Positions 18,655 through 27,370 are shown, numbered from the stretch's first letter. The stretch is DNA of 64,000 bases from Halomonas sp. GFAJ-1 (GCA_002966495.1 CP016490.1:2852001-2916000), one strand, 5' to 3'. Program-made: numbers and translations. Notes: a model not told the origin generated them from the letters alone.

Positions 18655-19800
18655 ATGCACACAAAAACAAAAATCTCATTTAAATTAAGCGGAGTAGCGA
18701 TTGGTATTTTGTTCGCGGGCCAAGCGGTTGCTATGCCTAATGCGCTTAACTGGACTGCCTACGGCACCGGAACCAGTGGCCACGCGCAAATCATGGCCAT
18801 CAGTCAGCTACTGCAGGAAGAGTACGGCACCCAATCTCGCGTTATTCCTGGCGAGAACGACACAATGCGCATGACGCCTTTAAAAACAGGCCGGGTTGAC
18901 CTTTGCGCCTGCGGCATTGCCAGCTACTACGGTTCTGAAGGCGTTATGATGTTTGCAGGCCCCGACTGGGGGCCACAGCCTATTCGCGTTATTTCCACGT
19001 CCATAGCCACTTTTGGCTTAGGTATGGCTGTGGCAGGTGACGTTGAGATTGACTCAATCGCTGACCTTGAGGGTAAACGACTGGCCTACCTACGAGGAGA
19101 CGATGCCCTCAACAAGGCCGCAGAGGCGTATTTGGCGTTTGCCGGTCTGACGTGGGATGACGTTGAACGCGTTGACTTCCCCGGCTACAACGCAGCCTTT
19201 GATGGCATAATCAGCGGTCGAGCCGATGCTGCTATCACCACCACCGTCACGCCAGCTGCGCAGCGCCTTTCTGCCAGCCCTCGCGGATTACAGTGGCCTA
19301 CATTACCCACAGAAGATAAAGACGGCTGGGAGCGCATGCTCGACGTCGCACCCTACTTTCAGCCCCACGACGTTACTGCAGGGGCTGGTATTAATGCCGA
19401 CGCCCCACTCGCCAGCGCAAGCTACCCTTACCCCATTATGGTCAGCAATGCCGACCTTGCTCCAGAAACTGCGCGCGGGTTGATCACCACGCTGACTGAA
19501 TCATTTGATGACTATAAAGACAACGCCCCAGGTGCAAGCGGCTATGCGCTGGAAAATCAGAACATGACCTGGGTGGTGCCTTTTCACGATGCGGTTGTTG
19601 ACTATTATCGAGACACTGGCGTCTGGACAGAGGCAATGGAAGAGCATCAAAAAGCACTGGTCGAGCGCCAGGCACTTCTGATGGATACCTGGGAAAGCTA
19701 TAAAGCAGATGCCCCGGAGGACGAAGAAGCCTTTATAGCGGGATGGATGACAGCGCGTCGCGCGGCGTTGGAAAACGCCAGCATGAATCCCGTCTTTTAA
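18655..19800 (+). CDS. TAXI-family TRAP transporter solute-binding protein (second copy)
   Basis: A 381-residue paralogue of the protein encoded before the permease. Long stretches match, such as GRVDLCACGIASYYG, EGVMMFAG, GDDALNKA and GLTWDDVERVDFPGY. A signal peptide covers about residues 1-24 (FAGQAVAMP). ATG 18655 follows TGAGGAG by 5 bases; an open frame from GTG 18628 adds residues ahead of the signal peptide and is unlikely. A terminator follows. The second copy may widen ligand range or act as a sensor; neither is shown. Confidence 0.88.
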   Translation: MHTKTKISFKLSGVAIGILFAGQAVAMPNALNWTAYGTGTSGHAQIMAISQLLQEEYGTQSRVIPGENDTMRMTPLKTGRVDLCACGIASYYGSEGVMMFAGPDWGPQPIRVISTSIATFGLGMAVAGDVEIDSIADLEGKRLAYLRGDDALNKAAEAYLAFAGLTWDDVERVDFPGYNAAFDGIISGRADAAITTTVTPAAQRLSASPRGLQWPTLPTEDKDGWERMLDVAPYFQPHDVTAGAGINADAPLASASYPYPIMVSNADLAPETARGLITTLTESFDDYKDNAPGASGYALENQNMTWVVPFHDAVVDYYRDTGVWTEAMEEHQKALVERQALLMDTWESYKADAPEDEEAFIAGWMTARRAALENASMNPVF

Positions 19801-19810
19801 AAACCCTTCT

Positions 19811-19844
19811 AAAAATGTCGCCTCAGTAGGCGGCGGCATTTTTT
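19811..19844 (+). terminator. Rho-independent terminator of the TRAP operon
   Basis: AAAAATGTCGCC pairs with GGCGGCATTTTT around a 9-base loop, with one T-G pair, and a T-run ends it. It is 10 bases after the second binding-protein stop. Confidence 0.85.
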
Positions 19845-19879
19845 CTAATGCTAAAAGCAGTTATTTCGCAACCGCTTAA

Positions 19880-19894
19880 TTCTGCATTGCGGAA
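19880..19894 (+). promoter_or_regulatory. Palindromic box, upstream copy (crotonase operon)
   Basis: TTCTGC-ATT-GCGGAA, an inverted repeat with one mismatched pair. It matches the TTTYGC-ATW-GCRAAA family found at three or more other promoters in the island. It ends 15 bases before the -35 element at 19910. Confidence 0.55.
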
Positions 19895-19909
19895 CACAAT
19901 TCTACTATA

Positions 19910-19938
19910 TTGACTAAGCTGCCCTGTTTCGTCATTAT
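19910..19938 (+). promoter_or_regulatory. Candidate sigma-70 promoter of the crotonase/dehydrogenase operon
   Basis: TTGACT (19910-19915) and CATTAT (19933-19938) are 17 bases apart, with five of six and four of six consensus matches. Palindromic boxes lie on both sides (19880 and 19972), an arrangement that would allow looping. Confidence 0.55.
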
Positions 19939-19971
19939 TCAATCATTATTCATTCCAATAAATAATCATAA

Positions 19972-19988
19972 GTTTCGCCATGCGAAAC
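19972..19988 (+). promoter_or_regulatory. Palindromic operator, perfect copy (crotonase operon)
   Basis: GTTTCGC-CAT-GCGAAAC is a perfect 7-bp inverted repeat with a 3-base centre. It lies 13 bases before the ATG at 20002 and next to the TTGGAG ribosome site, about 34 bases after the candidate -10. Bound protein here would block transcription. Related boxes occur near etfB and between the divergent operons at 32.1-32.3 kb. Confidence 0.7.
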
Positions 19989-20001
19989 ATTGGAGCAATT
20001 C

Positions 20002-21471
20002 ATGTCTGTTCATTACCAGCGTCACGGCGATGTAGGCGTTATTCACATTGCCAATCCACCGGTTAACGCATTGGGGCACGCCGTGCGCAGTGGCTTAGTG
20101 AAGGCACTTGAAGAAGGTATCGCTGACTCGCAAGCCAAAGCGCTGGTAGTGTTAGCTGATGGCCGCACCTTTATTGCCGGTGCAGATATTAAAGAATTCG
20201 GCAAACCTCCCCAGGCTCCTTTGCTGCCCGATGTTATTACCCAACTGGAAGCCTGTTCTAAACCGTTAATTGCCTCTCTACATGGCACCGCCCTAGGCGG
20301 TGGCTTAGAAGTTGCGTTGGGCTGTCACTATCGTGTGGCACTGAAGGGCACTCGCGTTGGGTTGCCTGAGGTGAAGCTTGGCTTACTGCCCGGCGCGGGG
20401 GGTACACAACGGTTACCACGCTTGGTTGGCGTCGAGCGCGCGTTGGAGATAATCACTAGCGGGCGTTTTGTAGAAGCTGAAGAAGCCCTTGAAGCAGGCA
20501 TTATAGATGCCATTAGTGATGCCCAAACGCCCCTGGAAGCAGGTTTAGCTGCCGCTGAGCAGGTGCTCACAGGCAGGCAAACGTCACGCATCACCGGAGA
20601 GCTTCCTGCCCCTGCGGCGAATCCACAGGCGATTGCCTCTACCCTGCAACAGTTAAACCAAGACGCTTCAGCGCTTTTTTCACCCTTTCGCATTGTAGAA
20701 GCGATCGAGGCCTGCGTGACTGCAGCGTCACTTCAGGACGGCTTGCGTCGCGAGCGGGAGCTGTTTCTGGCCTGCATGGACTCACCCCAGCGCGCAGGCC
20801 TTATTCACCTCTTTTTTGCCGCGCGCAGCCCCCACCTAGTGCCCAACGTTGAGAGCGCCAGCGCATTTAGCAACGTCGCGTTAATCGGACAGCATCCGCT
20901 ATTTGAACGTCTGCAAAAAGCCGCCCATCGGGCAGGCATTACCTTAACCAGCGCGCCAAACAGTGACACTGAGCTATGCCTCGTTGCCCCGAATAGCGCC
21001 AATAGCGTTGCCACCGAATGTCCCGTTATCACGATGGAAGCCATTGACACTCATGGTGGCAACAGTAAAAACGGCGGCAAGGACACAGCGCTTAGCCTGA
21101 TCGTTGCTGATAACGGCAGCATGGTTGAGCTGGTCGACCTAAGTGCAGGGCCACTGATCCAACAACAGGCTGCACTTACGCTGAAAGCACTTCGCCTAAA
21201 CGTAGTGGTTAGCCAACAGCAAAGCCTGCTGAAGACAATGTATGAAGCCATCCAACAGGCGCCAGCCAGCGACAAGCAAACAGCCCTTGAACGGGTGAGC
21301 GTGGGTATTTCAGAACAGGGCTTCTGCTATCGCGCAAGCGACATTGATTTGCTGGCCGTGGAAGCGTTCGGCTACCCACGCCACCTGGGCGGTCCTCATC
21401 GTCAAGCTACCCTCTCAAAAATAGTCTCAAAGGCTGGCTCAACGGCTAATTCAACTGCTAAGGACGACTAA
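20002..21471 (+). CDS. Enoyl-CoA hydratase fused to a degenerate 3-hydroxyacyl-CoA dehydrogenase
   Basis: Residues 1-190 are a complete crotonase domain with oxyanion motifs IAGADI and GTALGGGLE. Both hydratase glutamates are present, Glu103 (GGGLEV) and Glu123 (LPEVKLG), so hydration of enoyl-CoA is likely. Residues 240-489 follow the layout of FadB-type bifunctional proteins: linker ERELFLACMDSPQRAGL, Rossmann start NVALIG at 291, and C-terminal YRASDIDLLAVEAFGYPRHL. But the NAD-binding GxGxxG is replaced by GQHPLF and about 100 residues of the dehydrogenase are missing. Total 489 residues against about 700 in the family. ATG 20002 has TTGGAG 7 bases upstream. The hydroxyacyl-CoA product must be oxidised elsewhere, perhaps by the enzyme at 32.3 kb. 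Confidence 0.85.
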   Translation: MSVHYQRHGDVGVIHIANPPVNALGHAVRSGLVKALEEGIADSQAKALVVLADGRTFIAGADIKEFGKPPQAPLLPDVITQLEACSKPLIASLHGTALGGGLEVALGCHYRVALKGTRVGLPEVKLGLLPGAGGTQRLPRLVGVERALEIITSGRFVEAEEALEAGIIDAISDAQTPLEAGLAAAEQVLTGRQTSRITGELPAPAANPQAIASTLQQLNQDASALFSPFRIVEAIEACVTAASLQDGLRRERELFLACMDSPQRAGLIHLFFAARSPHLVPNVESASAFSNVALIGQHPLFERLQKAAHRAGITLTSAPNSDTELCLVAPNSANSVATECPVITMEAIDTHGGNSKNGGKDTALSLIVADNGSMVELVDLSAGPLIQQQAALTLKALRLNVVVSQQQSLLKTMYEAIQQAPASDKQTALERVSVGISEQGFCYRASDIDLLAVEAFGYPRHLGGPHRQATLSKIVSKAGSTANSTAKDD

Positions 21472-21472
21472 C

Positions 21473-22666
21473 ATGAACCTCACCTTTAGCCCCGAAGAGC
21501 AGGCGTTTCGCGAAGAAGTGCGGCGCTTTCTGGCGGATGCGTTACCCAGCGATATCAGCGAACGCGTGCGCCTAGGGCGTCACCTTAGCGCTGATGACCA
21601 CCTGCGCTGGCAGAATATTCTCAGCGAGCAGGGTTGGCTGGCATCTAACTGGCCAAAGGAGCACGGCGGCCCAGGTTGGGGGCCGGTGCAGCGGCATATA
21701 TTCGATGAAGAGTGCGCCGCTGCTCACGCGCCAACGGTGGTTCCTTTTGGCGTCAACATGGTGGCCCCCGTCCTCATGAAATTTGGCAGCACAGAACAGC
21801 AGCAGCACTACCTGCCGCGTATTTTGAGTAACCAGGACTGGTGGTGCCAAGGCTATTCCGAGCCCGGCGCTGGCTCTGACTTAGCAGGTCTGAATACCCG
21901 TGCCGTGCGGGACGGTGATCACTATATTGTTAACGGTCAGAAGACCTGGACCACGTTGGGTCAGCACGCCAACATGCTGTTCTGTTTGGTACGCACCGAT
22001 CCCGATGCCAAGAAGCAGGCCGGCATTAGCTTTTTGCTGATTGATATGCAGACGCCTGGTATTACCGTGCGGCCAATTATTACCCTCGATGGTGCTCACG
22101 AAGTTAACGAAATCTTTTTAGACAATGTTCGTGTGCCGATTGAAAACCGCGTTGGTGAAGAAGGCCAGGGCTGGACCTGCGCCAAGTTTTTGCTTACCCA
22201 TGAGCGCACCGGCATTGCCGGGCTCGGTCACGCTAAGCAGGCCCTGCGGCATTTAAAGTCACTGGCCAGCCGCATTCAGCATCGCGGCAAGCCGCTGCTG
22301 GCGCTGCCCAGCTTTCGTCAGCGGGTGGTGAAGGCCGAGCTTGAGCTAATGGCGCTGGAAGTCACCAATTTACGTGTGATTGCCGCTGCCCGTGACGGCG
22401 GCGCACCCGGCGCAGAAAGCTCACTGCTAAAAGTACGTGGCTCGGAACTTCGCCAAGAACTAAGTGAACTCACTCGGCGCGCGCTTGGCCCCGCCGCACT
22501 GCCCTTCTTTCCTGAGTTCCTGCATGGCGATGAACGCTTAGATGATGCCTACACGCAAAGCGCTGCGGCAAGTGCCCAGTATTTAAACCGTCGCAAGCTA
22601 TCAATTTATGGCGGCTCCAACGAAATACAAAAAAGTATTGTCGCCAAAACAATTTTAGAAATGTGA
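21473..22666 (+). CDS. Acyl-CoA dehydrogenase, PimC-like large subunit
   Basis: A 397-residue flavin dehydrogenase. The FAD/substrate stretch is GYSEPGAGSDLAGLNT, and the C-terminus has YGGSNEIQKSIVAK. The usual base at the YEGT position is Gly here; a Glu in THERTGIAG fits the alternative helix-G base used by isovaleryl- and long-chain enzymes. It most resembles large subunits of paired dehydrogenases such as PimC, which acts on pimeloyl-CoA. The start is one base after the previous stop, and the next gene encodes a likely partner subunit. Substrate unknown. Confidence 0.88.
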   Translation: MNLTFSPEEQAFREEVRRFLADALPSDISERVRLGRHLSADDHLRWQNILSEQGWLASNWPKEHGGPGWGPVQRHIFDEECAAAHAPTVVPFGVNMVAPVLMKFGSTEQQQHYLPRILSNQDWWCQGYSEPGAGSDLAGLNTRAVRDGDHYIVNGQKTWTTLGQHANMLFCLVRTDPDAKKQAGISFLLIDMQTPGITVRPIITLDGAHEVNEIFLDNVRVPIENRVGEEGQGWTCAKFLLTHERTGIAGLGHAKQALRHLKSLASRIQHRGKPLLALPSFRQRVVKAELELMALEVTNLRVIAAARDGGAPGAESSLLKVRGSELRQELSELTRRALGPAALPFFPEFLHGDERLDDAYTQSAAASAQYLNRRKLSIYGGSNEIQKSIVAKTILEM

Positions 22667-22673
22667 GGTCACC

Positions 22674-23792
22674 ATGGATTTTGCTTTAACCGACGAGCAG
22701 CGCATGCTCGAAGAGACGCTTACTCGCTTGGTGACTGACCAAGTATCCCCCGAACAGCGCCGTTCAATGCTCAGCAGCGCTAACGCTGAACGCTCCCCAC
22801 TGTGGCACACCTTTGCTGAGCTGGGCCTGCTGCATATGCCCTTCAGCGAAGACGTTGGCGGCTTAGGCGGCGACGGCACCGACCTAATGATAATCATGCA
22901 GGCACTCGGCCGCGGCCTAGTGCCTGAAGCTTACTTAGCTGGCCTAGTATTACCAGGCCAGCTATTAGCGCTTACTGCCAACGGCGAACAGCAAAAACGT
23001 TGGCTCACTCCGCTGCTGGAAGGCGAGCATCAGCTGGCATTGGCCTGGCAGGAGCATGACGCCCGCTACGATGCGTTTGACGTGTCCACCCACGCCGCTC
23101 AACGTGACGGCCAGTGGCATATCAACGGCAGAAAGGACGTGGTTCTTAACCTGGGGGCCGCTGCAGCCACTTTGGTAATCGCCCGATTAGACAGCGGTAA
23201 ATTAGCGCTATTTGTGGTGCCCCACAATACCGCAGGTACATCTTCGCACCTCTACCTGACCATGGACGACCAGCCCGCCGGTGATCTAACGCTAGATAAC
23301 GTCACGCTGCCGCCAGAAAACTGCTTGAGCGAAGATGTCAGCGATGCACTGGCCGATTTGCTAGCCCTTGGCCGCGCCGCACTATGCGCGCAGGCTATTG
23401 GTGCCATGGAAGAGGCCTGCGACCAAACGCTTGCCTATTTAAAAGAACGCAAGCAGTTTGGTTTGCCGCTATCGACCTTCCAGGCGCTTCAGCACCGTAT
23501 GGTGGATATGCACCTGCATCTGGAGCAGTCCCGCTCCATGGCCATTTTAGCCGCCACTAGCCTTACGCTGCCTGCCAGCGAACGGGATTATAAAATTGCC
23601 GCAGCCAAAGCTTATTGCGGTGAGTCGGCACGCTTTATTGCCGAGCAGGCGATTCAACTTCACGGCGGCATGGGCATGACAGAAGAGTGCTATGTGGCTC
23701 ACTACGCTAAACACCTAGTAATGTTTGATCACTACCTAGGCGACAGTGACTACCACCTTGAAACGGTCAGCGATCTATTAGACGTCGCCTAA
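22674..23792 (+). CDS. Acyl-CoA dehydrogenase-like partner subunit, PimD-like
   Basis: A 372-residue acyl-CoA dehydrogenase homologue, 7 bases after the large subunit gene. It keeps the fold (TYLKERKQFGLPLSTFQALQHR-like segment, QAIQLHGGMGMTEE) but shows no Glu at either known base position: the helix-G stretch reads ALGRAALCAQ and there is no YEGT motif. This is what one expects of the non-catalytic member of a heteromeric dehydrogenase. GAGGTCACC precedes the ATG. Assignment to the family is firm; the partner role is inferred. Confidence 0.85.
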   Translation: MDFALTDEQRMLEETLTRLVTDQVSPEQRRSMLSSANAERSPLWHTFAELGLLHMPFSEDVGGLGGDGTDLMIIMQALGRGLVPEAYLAGLVLPGQLLALTANGEQQKRWLTPLLEGEHQLALAWQEHDARYDAFDVSTHAAQRDGQWHINGRKDVVLNLGAAAATLVIARLDSGKLALFVVPHNTAGTSSHLYLTMDDQPAGDLTLDNVTLPPENCLSEDVSDALADLLALGRAALCAQAIGAMEEACDQTLAYLKERKQFGLPLSTFQALQHRMVDMHLHLEQSRSMAILAATSLTLPASERDYKIAAAKAYCGESARFIAEQAIQLHGGMGMTEECYVAHYAKHLVMFDHYLGDSDYHLETVSDLLDVA

Positions 23793-23825
23793 GGCGGCCT
23801 TAGAAAGTTGATAAAGGAGCGATAC

Positions 23826-24605
23826 ATGTCAGATCACCCCAGCCAGTTAGTGACTGTCAGCGCTATTGAAAACGGCGTAGTAGAAGTCGCCATTGCACGT
23901 CCTGAAGTACGTAATGCCCTTAATGAAGACACCGCCCTAGCGCTCAACAAAGCGCTGTCGGCGGTAGCCGCCAATGAGCAGATACGATGCGTCATCCTTA
24001 GCGGCGAGGGCAGCTCTTTTTGTGCCGGTGCTGACCTGGCGGAGTTTGAGAAGGCATCGTCTCAACCGGCTAGCGAACGATTGGAGACGCTCTTCTTACC
24101 TGCTCTACGCGGTTTGATGGCAATGAATAAGCCCGTCATTGCGGCAGTGTCCGGTGCAGCAGCAGGTATTGGTGTTTCTTATGTTCTCGCCAGCGATATG
24201 GTAGTAATGGGGCGATCAGCCTACCTGAAGCTTGCCTTTATTAATATTGGCTTGATTCCCGATGGCGGCGCCTGTTGGCATTTAGTACGCAAGCTTGGTC
24301 ACGCCCAGGCCTTTGAAATGGCCGCCTTGGCGACGCCGATTTCAGCAGAGCGATGCTTGGAACTCGGCTTGGCCAATCGAGCGGTTGAAGATGACCAGGT
24401 GTTACAGGAAGCTCGCACGCTCGCAAAAATGCTGGTTGAACAGTCAACCCAGGCACTAAGCGCCACCAAGCGAGCGTTGCGTGAAGCAGCGCAACGCTCG
24501 CTAAGTGACACCATGGCATTAGAAGGCGAGCTTCAAGATCAGTGCAAAGCGTCTGAAGAGTTTCAGGCGCGGCTAGCCGCGTTTCGTCAAAGCCGCCGCA
24601 AATGA
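23826..24605 (+). CDS. Crotonase-family protein, probable enoyl-CoA isomerase
   Basis: A 259-residue crotonase with oxyanion motifs FCAGADL and GAAAGIG. The two glutamates of hydratases are absent (the aligned positions read GIGVS and LAFIN). Asp146 in GLIPDGG matches the Asp of PaaG-type and delta3-delta2 enoyl-CoA isomerases. It may move double bonds so that unsaturated intermediates can be oxidised. AAAGGAG lies 7 bases before ATG 23826. Last gene of the operon; its end overlaps the convergent monooxygenase gene by 19 bases. Confidence 0.82.
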   Translation: MSDHPSQLVTVSAIENGVVEVAIARPEVRNALNEDTALALNKALSAVAANEQIRCVILSGEGSSFCAGADLAEFEKASSQPASERLETLFLPALRGLMAMNKPVIAAVSGAAAGIGVSYVLASDMVVMGRSAYLKLAFINIGLIPDGGACWHLVRKLGHAQAFEMAALATPISAERCLELGLANRAVEDDQVLQEARTLAKMLVEQSTQALSATKRALREAAQRSLSDTMALEGELQDQCKASEEFQARLAAFRQSRRK

Positions 24606-25558
24606 GATTGCGCTTTCTCCAAGGCCTTCTGGTAATCATCACGTAGCGTGGTCACTTCTTCGGCCACGCTATTAAGCGTTGCAATACCACCTACGCCCTG
24701 GCCCGCGCCCCAAATATCCCGCCATGCTTTTGCTTTACTGCTACCCCCTGAACCATAGCGCATTGAGGCTTTATCGCCTTCAGGCAGCGCATCAGGATCC
24801 AACCCCGCCTGCTCAATACTTTGCCGTAGGTAGTTACCGTGCACGCCAGTAAATAGGTTGGTATATACAATGTCTCCTGCCCCCGCCTCCAGTACCATCT
24901 GCTTATAGGCCGCTTGGGCGTTGGCTTCCTGGGTGGCAATAAAGCGCGTACCCATATACACAAAATCCACGCCTAGCGCCTGGGCAGCCGCTATTTGCTC
25001 ACCGCTGGTAATGGCCCCCGCTAACACCAGCGGACCATCATAGAAACGGCGAACCTCAGCGACAAACGCAAAGGGGTTTAATCGCCCCGCATGACCACCC
25101 GCGCCGTGGCATACCAGTATCAGCCCATCGACACCCGCATCAATGGCTTTCTTGGCGTGCCGCAACGTGGTGACATCGTGAAAAACCAGTCCACCATAGG
25201 CGTGCACCTGCTCCACTACCTGATTAGGTGCATGCAGGCTAGTAATCACCAGGGGCACCTTAAACTCGGCGCACAGTGCAACATCGTGCTCTAGGCGATC
25301 GTTAGTGGGGTGCACAATTTGGTTAACCGCAAAGGGTGCTGAGGGCTTATCGGGGTGCTGCTCGTCATAGTCAGCCAGTGTTTGGGTAATGTGCTGTAGC
25401 CAATCACGGAGCGCTTCGGCGGGCCGAGCATTTAATGCCGGAAAGGCACCGATGATCCCTGATTGGCACTGGGCAATCACTAATTCAGGCCCAGAGACGA
25501 TAAACATAGGGGAGCCAATTACCGGCAGAGTTAACGAGGCAGTTAGGCGCGTTAGCAT
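24587..25558 (-). CDS. Nitronate monooxygenase-like flavoprotein
   Basis: An FMN TIM-barrel protein of 323 residues. Motifs include the opening LPVIGSPMFIVSGPELV, the catalytic-His region CHGAGGHAGRLNPFAFV, GAITSGEQIAAAQALGVDFVYMGTRF and YTNLFTGVHGNYLRQS. The family oxidises alkyl nitronates or propionate 3-nitronate, but many members have unknown roles, and some reduce enoyl-CoA-like compounds. ATG 25558 was taken as start; a GTG 12 bases upstream is possible. It is convergent with the crotonase gene, and no palindromic box lies before it. Confidence 0.82.
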   Translation of the reverse strand: MLTRLTASLTLPVIGSPMFIVSGPELVIAQCQSGIIGAFPALNARPAEALRDWLQHITQTLADYDEQHPDKPSAPFAVNQIVHPTNDRLEHDVALCAEFKVPLVITSLHAPNQVVEQVHAYGGLVFHDVTTLRHAKKAIDAGVDGLILVCHGAGGHAGRLNPFAFVAEVRRFYDGPLVLAGAITSGEQIAAAQALGVDFVYMGTRFIATQEANAQAAYKQMVLEAGAGDIVYTNLFTGVHGNYLRQSIEQAGLDPDALPEGDKASMRYGSGGSSKAKAWRDIWGAGQGVGGIATLNSVAEEVTTLRDDYQKALEKAQSHLRRL

Positions 25559-25597
25559 AGGACAACTCACTGGTTGTTATTGTGTGAACTCATGACT

Positions 25598-25622
25598 AAA
25601 AAGGCCCCTTTCGGAGCCTTTT
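25598..25622 (-). terminator. Rho-independent terminator of etfBA
   Basis: On the reverse strand AAAAGGCTCC-GAAA-GGGGCCTTTTT forms a 10-bp stem with one mispair and a GNRA-type loop, followed by T-run. It starts 10 bases after the etfA stop. Confidence 0.88.
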
Positions 25623-25631
25623 ATGAACTGC

Positions 25632-26558
25632 TTACAGCTTGCTCTCAAGCTCAGGCAAAAGCTCAAACAGATCCCCCACCAGCCCGTAGTCAGCGACCTG
25701 GAAGATCGGCGCTTCGTCGTCCTTGTTAATGGCAACGATCACCTTGGAGTCTTTCATTCCCGCCAGATGTTGAATGGCACCGGAGATACCGACGGCAATA
25801 TACAAATCCGGAGCGACAATCTTACCGGTCTGCCCTACCTGCATATCGTTGGGCACAAAGCCTGCGTCGACGGCCGCACGGGAGGCGCCAATAGCCGCGC
25901 CCAGCTTATCGGCAATGCCGTCAAGCAACTTGAAGTTCTCCCCGTTGCCCATCCCGCGGCCGCCGGAGATGACCACCTTGGCACCGCCCAACTCGGGACG
26001 GTCCGACTTCGCCAGCTCTTCTTTGATAAAGCTCGACTGGCTGTTATCTACCACTACGTCCACGGCTTCAATATTGGCGCTGCCGCCTGCGCCTACCGCG
26101 TCAAAACCAGTGGTGCGCACGGTGATCACTTTCAGCACATCGGCGCTTTTAACCGTGGCGATGGCATTACCCGCGTAAATAGGCCGCTTGAAAGTGTCGG
26201 CGCTGTCGACCGCTATCACGTCAGACAGCTGGCTAACGTCTTTGAGCGCTGCCAGGCGCGGCAGCACGTTTTTCCCGGTGGTGGAAGCGCTAGCTAGCAC
26301 GTGGGTGTAGCTATCGGCCAGTTCAAACAGCAGCACGCCCATCGGTTCGGCTAGCTGGTGGGCGTAAACGGCGTTGTCGGCAACGCGCACTTTGCTGACG
26401 CCATCCAGTTGTGCGGCTGCGTCGGCAGCGGCTTGAACACCCTCTCCGGCAACGAGGACATCAATATCACCACCAATGGCTTTCGCAGCTGCCACGACAT
26501 GGGCCGTAGCGCCAGCCAGTTGGCCTTCGTGTAAATCAGCAAGTACCAGAATGCTCAT
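25632..26558 (-). CDS. etfA: Electron transfer flavoprotein, alpha subunit
   Basis: ETF alpha (308 residues) with EtfB carries electrons from acyl-CoA dehydrogenases to ETF-quinone oxidoreductase. The C-terminal FAD domain shows VVISGGRGMGNGENF, GASRAAVDAGFVPNDMQVGQTGK and YIAVGISGAIQHLAGMKDS, the classic EtfA signature. AGGAG lies before ATG 26558. The gene follows etfB by 29 bases. Its place inside a beta-oxidation island supports a dedicated or main ETF role. Confidence 0.95.
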   Translation of the reverse strand: MSILVLADLHEGQLAGATAHVVAAAKAIGGDIDVLVAGEGVQAAADAAAQLDGVSKVRVADNAVYAHQLAEPMGVLLFELADSYTHVLASASTTGKNVLPRLAALKDVSQLSDVIAVDSADTFKRPIYAGNAIATVKSADVLKVITVRTTGFDAVGAGGSANIEAVDVVVDNSQSSFIKEELAKSDRPELGGAKVVISGGRGMGNGENFKLLDGIADKLGAAIGASRAAVDAGFVPNDMQVGQTGKIVAPDLYIAVGISGAIQHLAGMKDSKVIVAINKDDEAPIFQVADYGLVGDLFELLPELESKL

Positions 26559-26587
26559 GGAATTAGCTCCTATTTAAAGCACCTTAG

Positions 26588-27337
26588 TTAAAGTACTTTG
26601 GCTTCGTTTTTTAGTTTGTCGATTAGCTCGTCTACGGAGGCAACCTTGACACCGCCTTTACGCTCAGCTGGCGATTCCACTTTCATTAGGCTCACCTTGG
26701 AAGCCACCTCGACGCCGTAATCAGCAGGCGTTTTCACATCCAGCGGCTTTTTCTTGGCCTTCATGATATCGGGGAGTTTGGCGTAGCGCGGCTCATTCAA
26801 ACGCAGGTCTGTAGTAACAATCGCCGGCAGCGTCAGTGCAATAGTTTGCAGGCCGCCGTCAATTTCACGGGTAACGTTTACTTTGTCTCCGTCCACCGCC
26901 ACTTCTGAGGCGAACGTGCCCTGCGGCAGGCTAGTCAACGCTGCCAGCATTTGGCCGGTTTGGTTGTTGTCGGTATCGATGGCTTGCTTGCCAAGAATGA
27001 CCATGCCCGGCTGCTCTTCCTCGACCACCTTAGCCAGCAGCTTGGCAACCGCCAGAGATTCAACGCGCTCATCGGTTTCGATATGAATGGCGCGATCCGC
27101 ACCCAGCGCCAGCGCCGTACGCAGCTGCTCCTGGGCCGCTTTGGGCCCCACCGTTACGGCCACGACTTCCGTGGCCACGCCTTTCTCTTTCAGGCGCACC
27201 GCCTCTTCCACAGCAATTTCGCAAAACGGATTCATGGCCATTTTGACATTGGTAAGATCAACGTCTGAGTGATCCGCTTTGACACGGATTTTGACGTTGT
27301 AATCAATGACGCGTTTAACCGCGACGAGTATTTTCAT
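26588..27337 (-). CDS. etfB: Electron transfer flavoprotein, beta subunit
   Basis: ETF beta (249 residues) binds AMP and partners EtfA. The start MKILVAVKRVIDYNVKIRV, the motif NPFCEIAVEEAVRLKEKG and the recognition loop LRLNEPRYAKLPDIMKAKKK are diagnostic. First gene of etfBA; GGAG lies before the ATG. A perfect palindromic box lies 34 bases upstream, so expression is probably tied to the rest of the island. Confidence 0.96.
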   Translation of the reverse strand: MKILVAVKRVIDYNVKIRVKADHSDVDLTNVKMAMNPFCEIAVEEAVRLKEKGVATEVVAVTVGPKAAQEQLRTALALGADRAIHIETDERVESLAVAKLLAKVVEEEQPGMVILGKQAIDTDNNQTGQMLAALTSLPQGTFASEVAVDGDKVNVTREIDGGLQTIALTLPAIVTTDLRLNEPRYAKLPDIMKAKKKPLDVKTPADYGVEVASKVSLMKVESPAERKGGVKVASVDELIDKLKNEAKVL

Positions 27338-27370
27338 AAGGCCGGCTCCGGGCGATTAAATAGCACTTTA

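Noticed and set aside
25623..26297. Long open frame of 224 codons on the + strand
   Set aside because: It lies fully antisense to etfA, which is a clear family member. It arises from the codon bias of etfA and has no recognisable domain.
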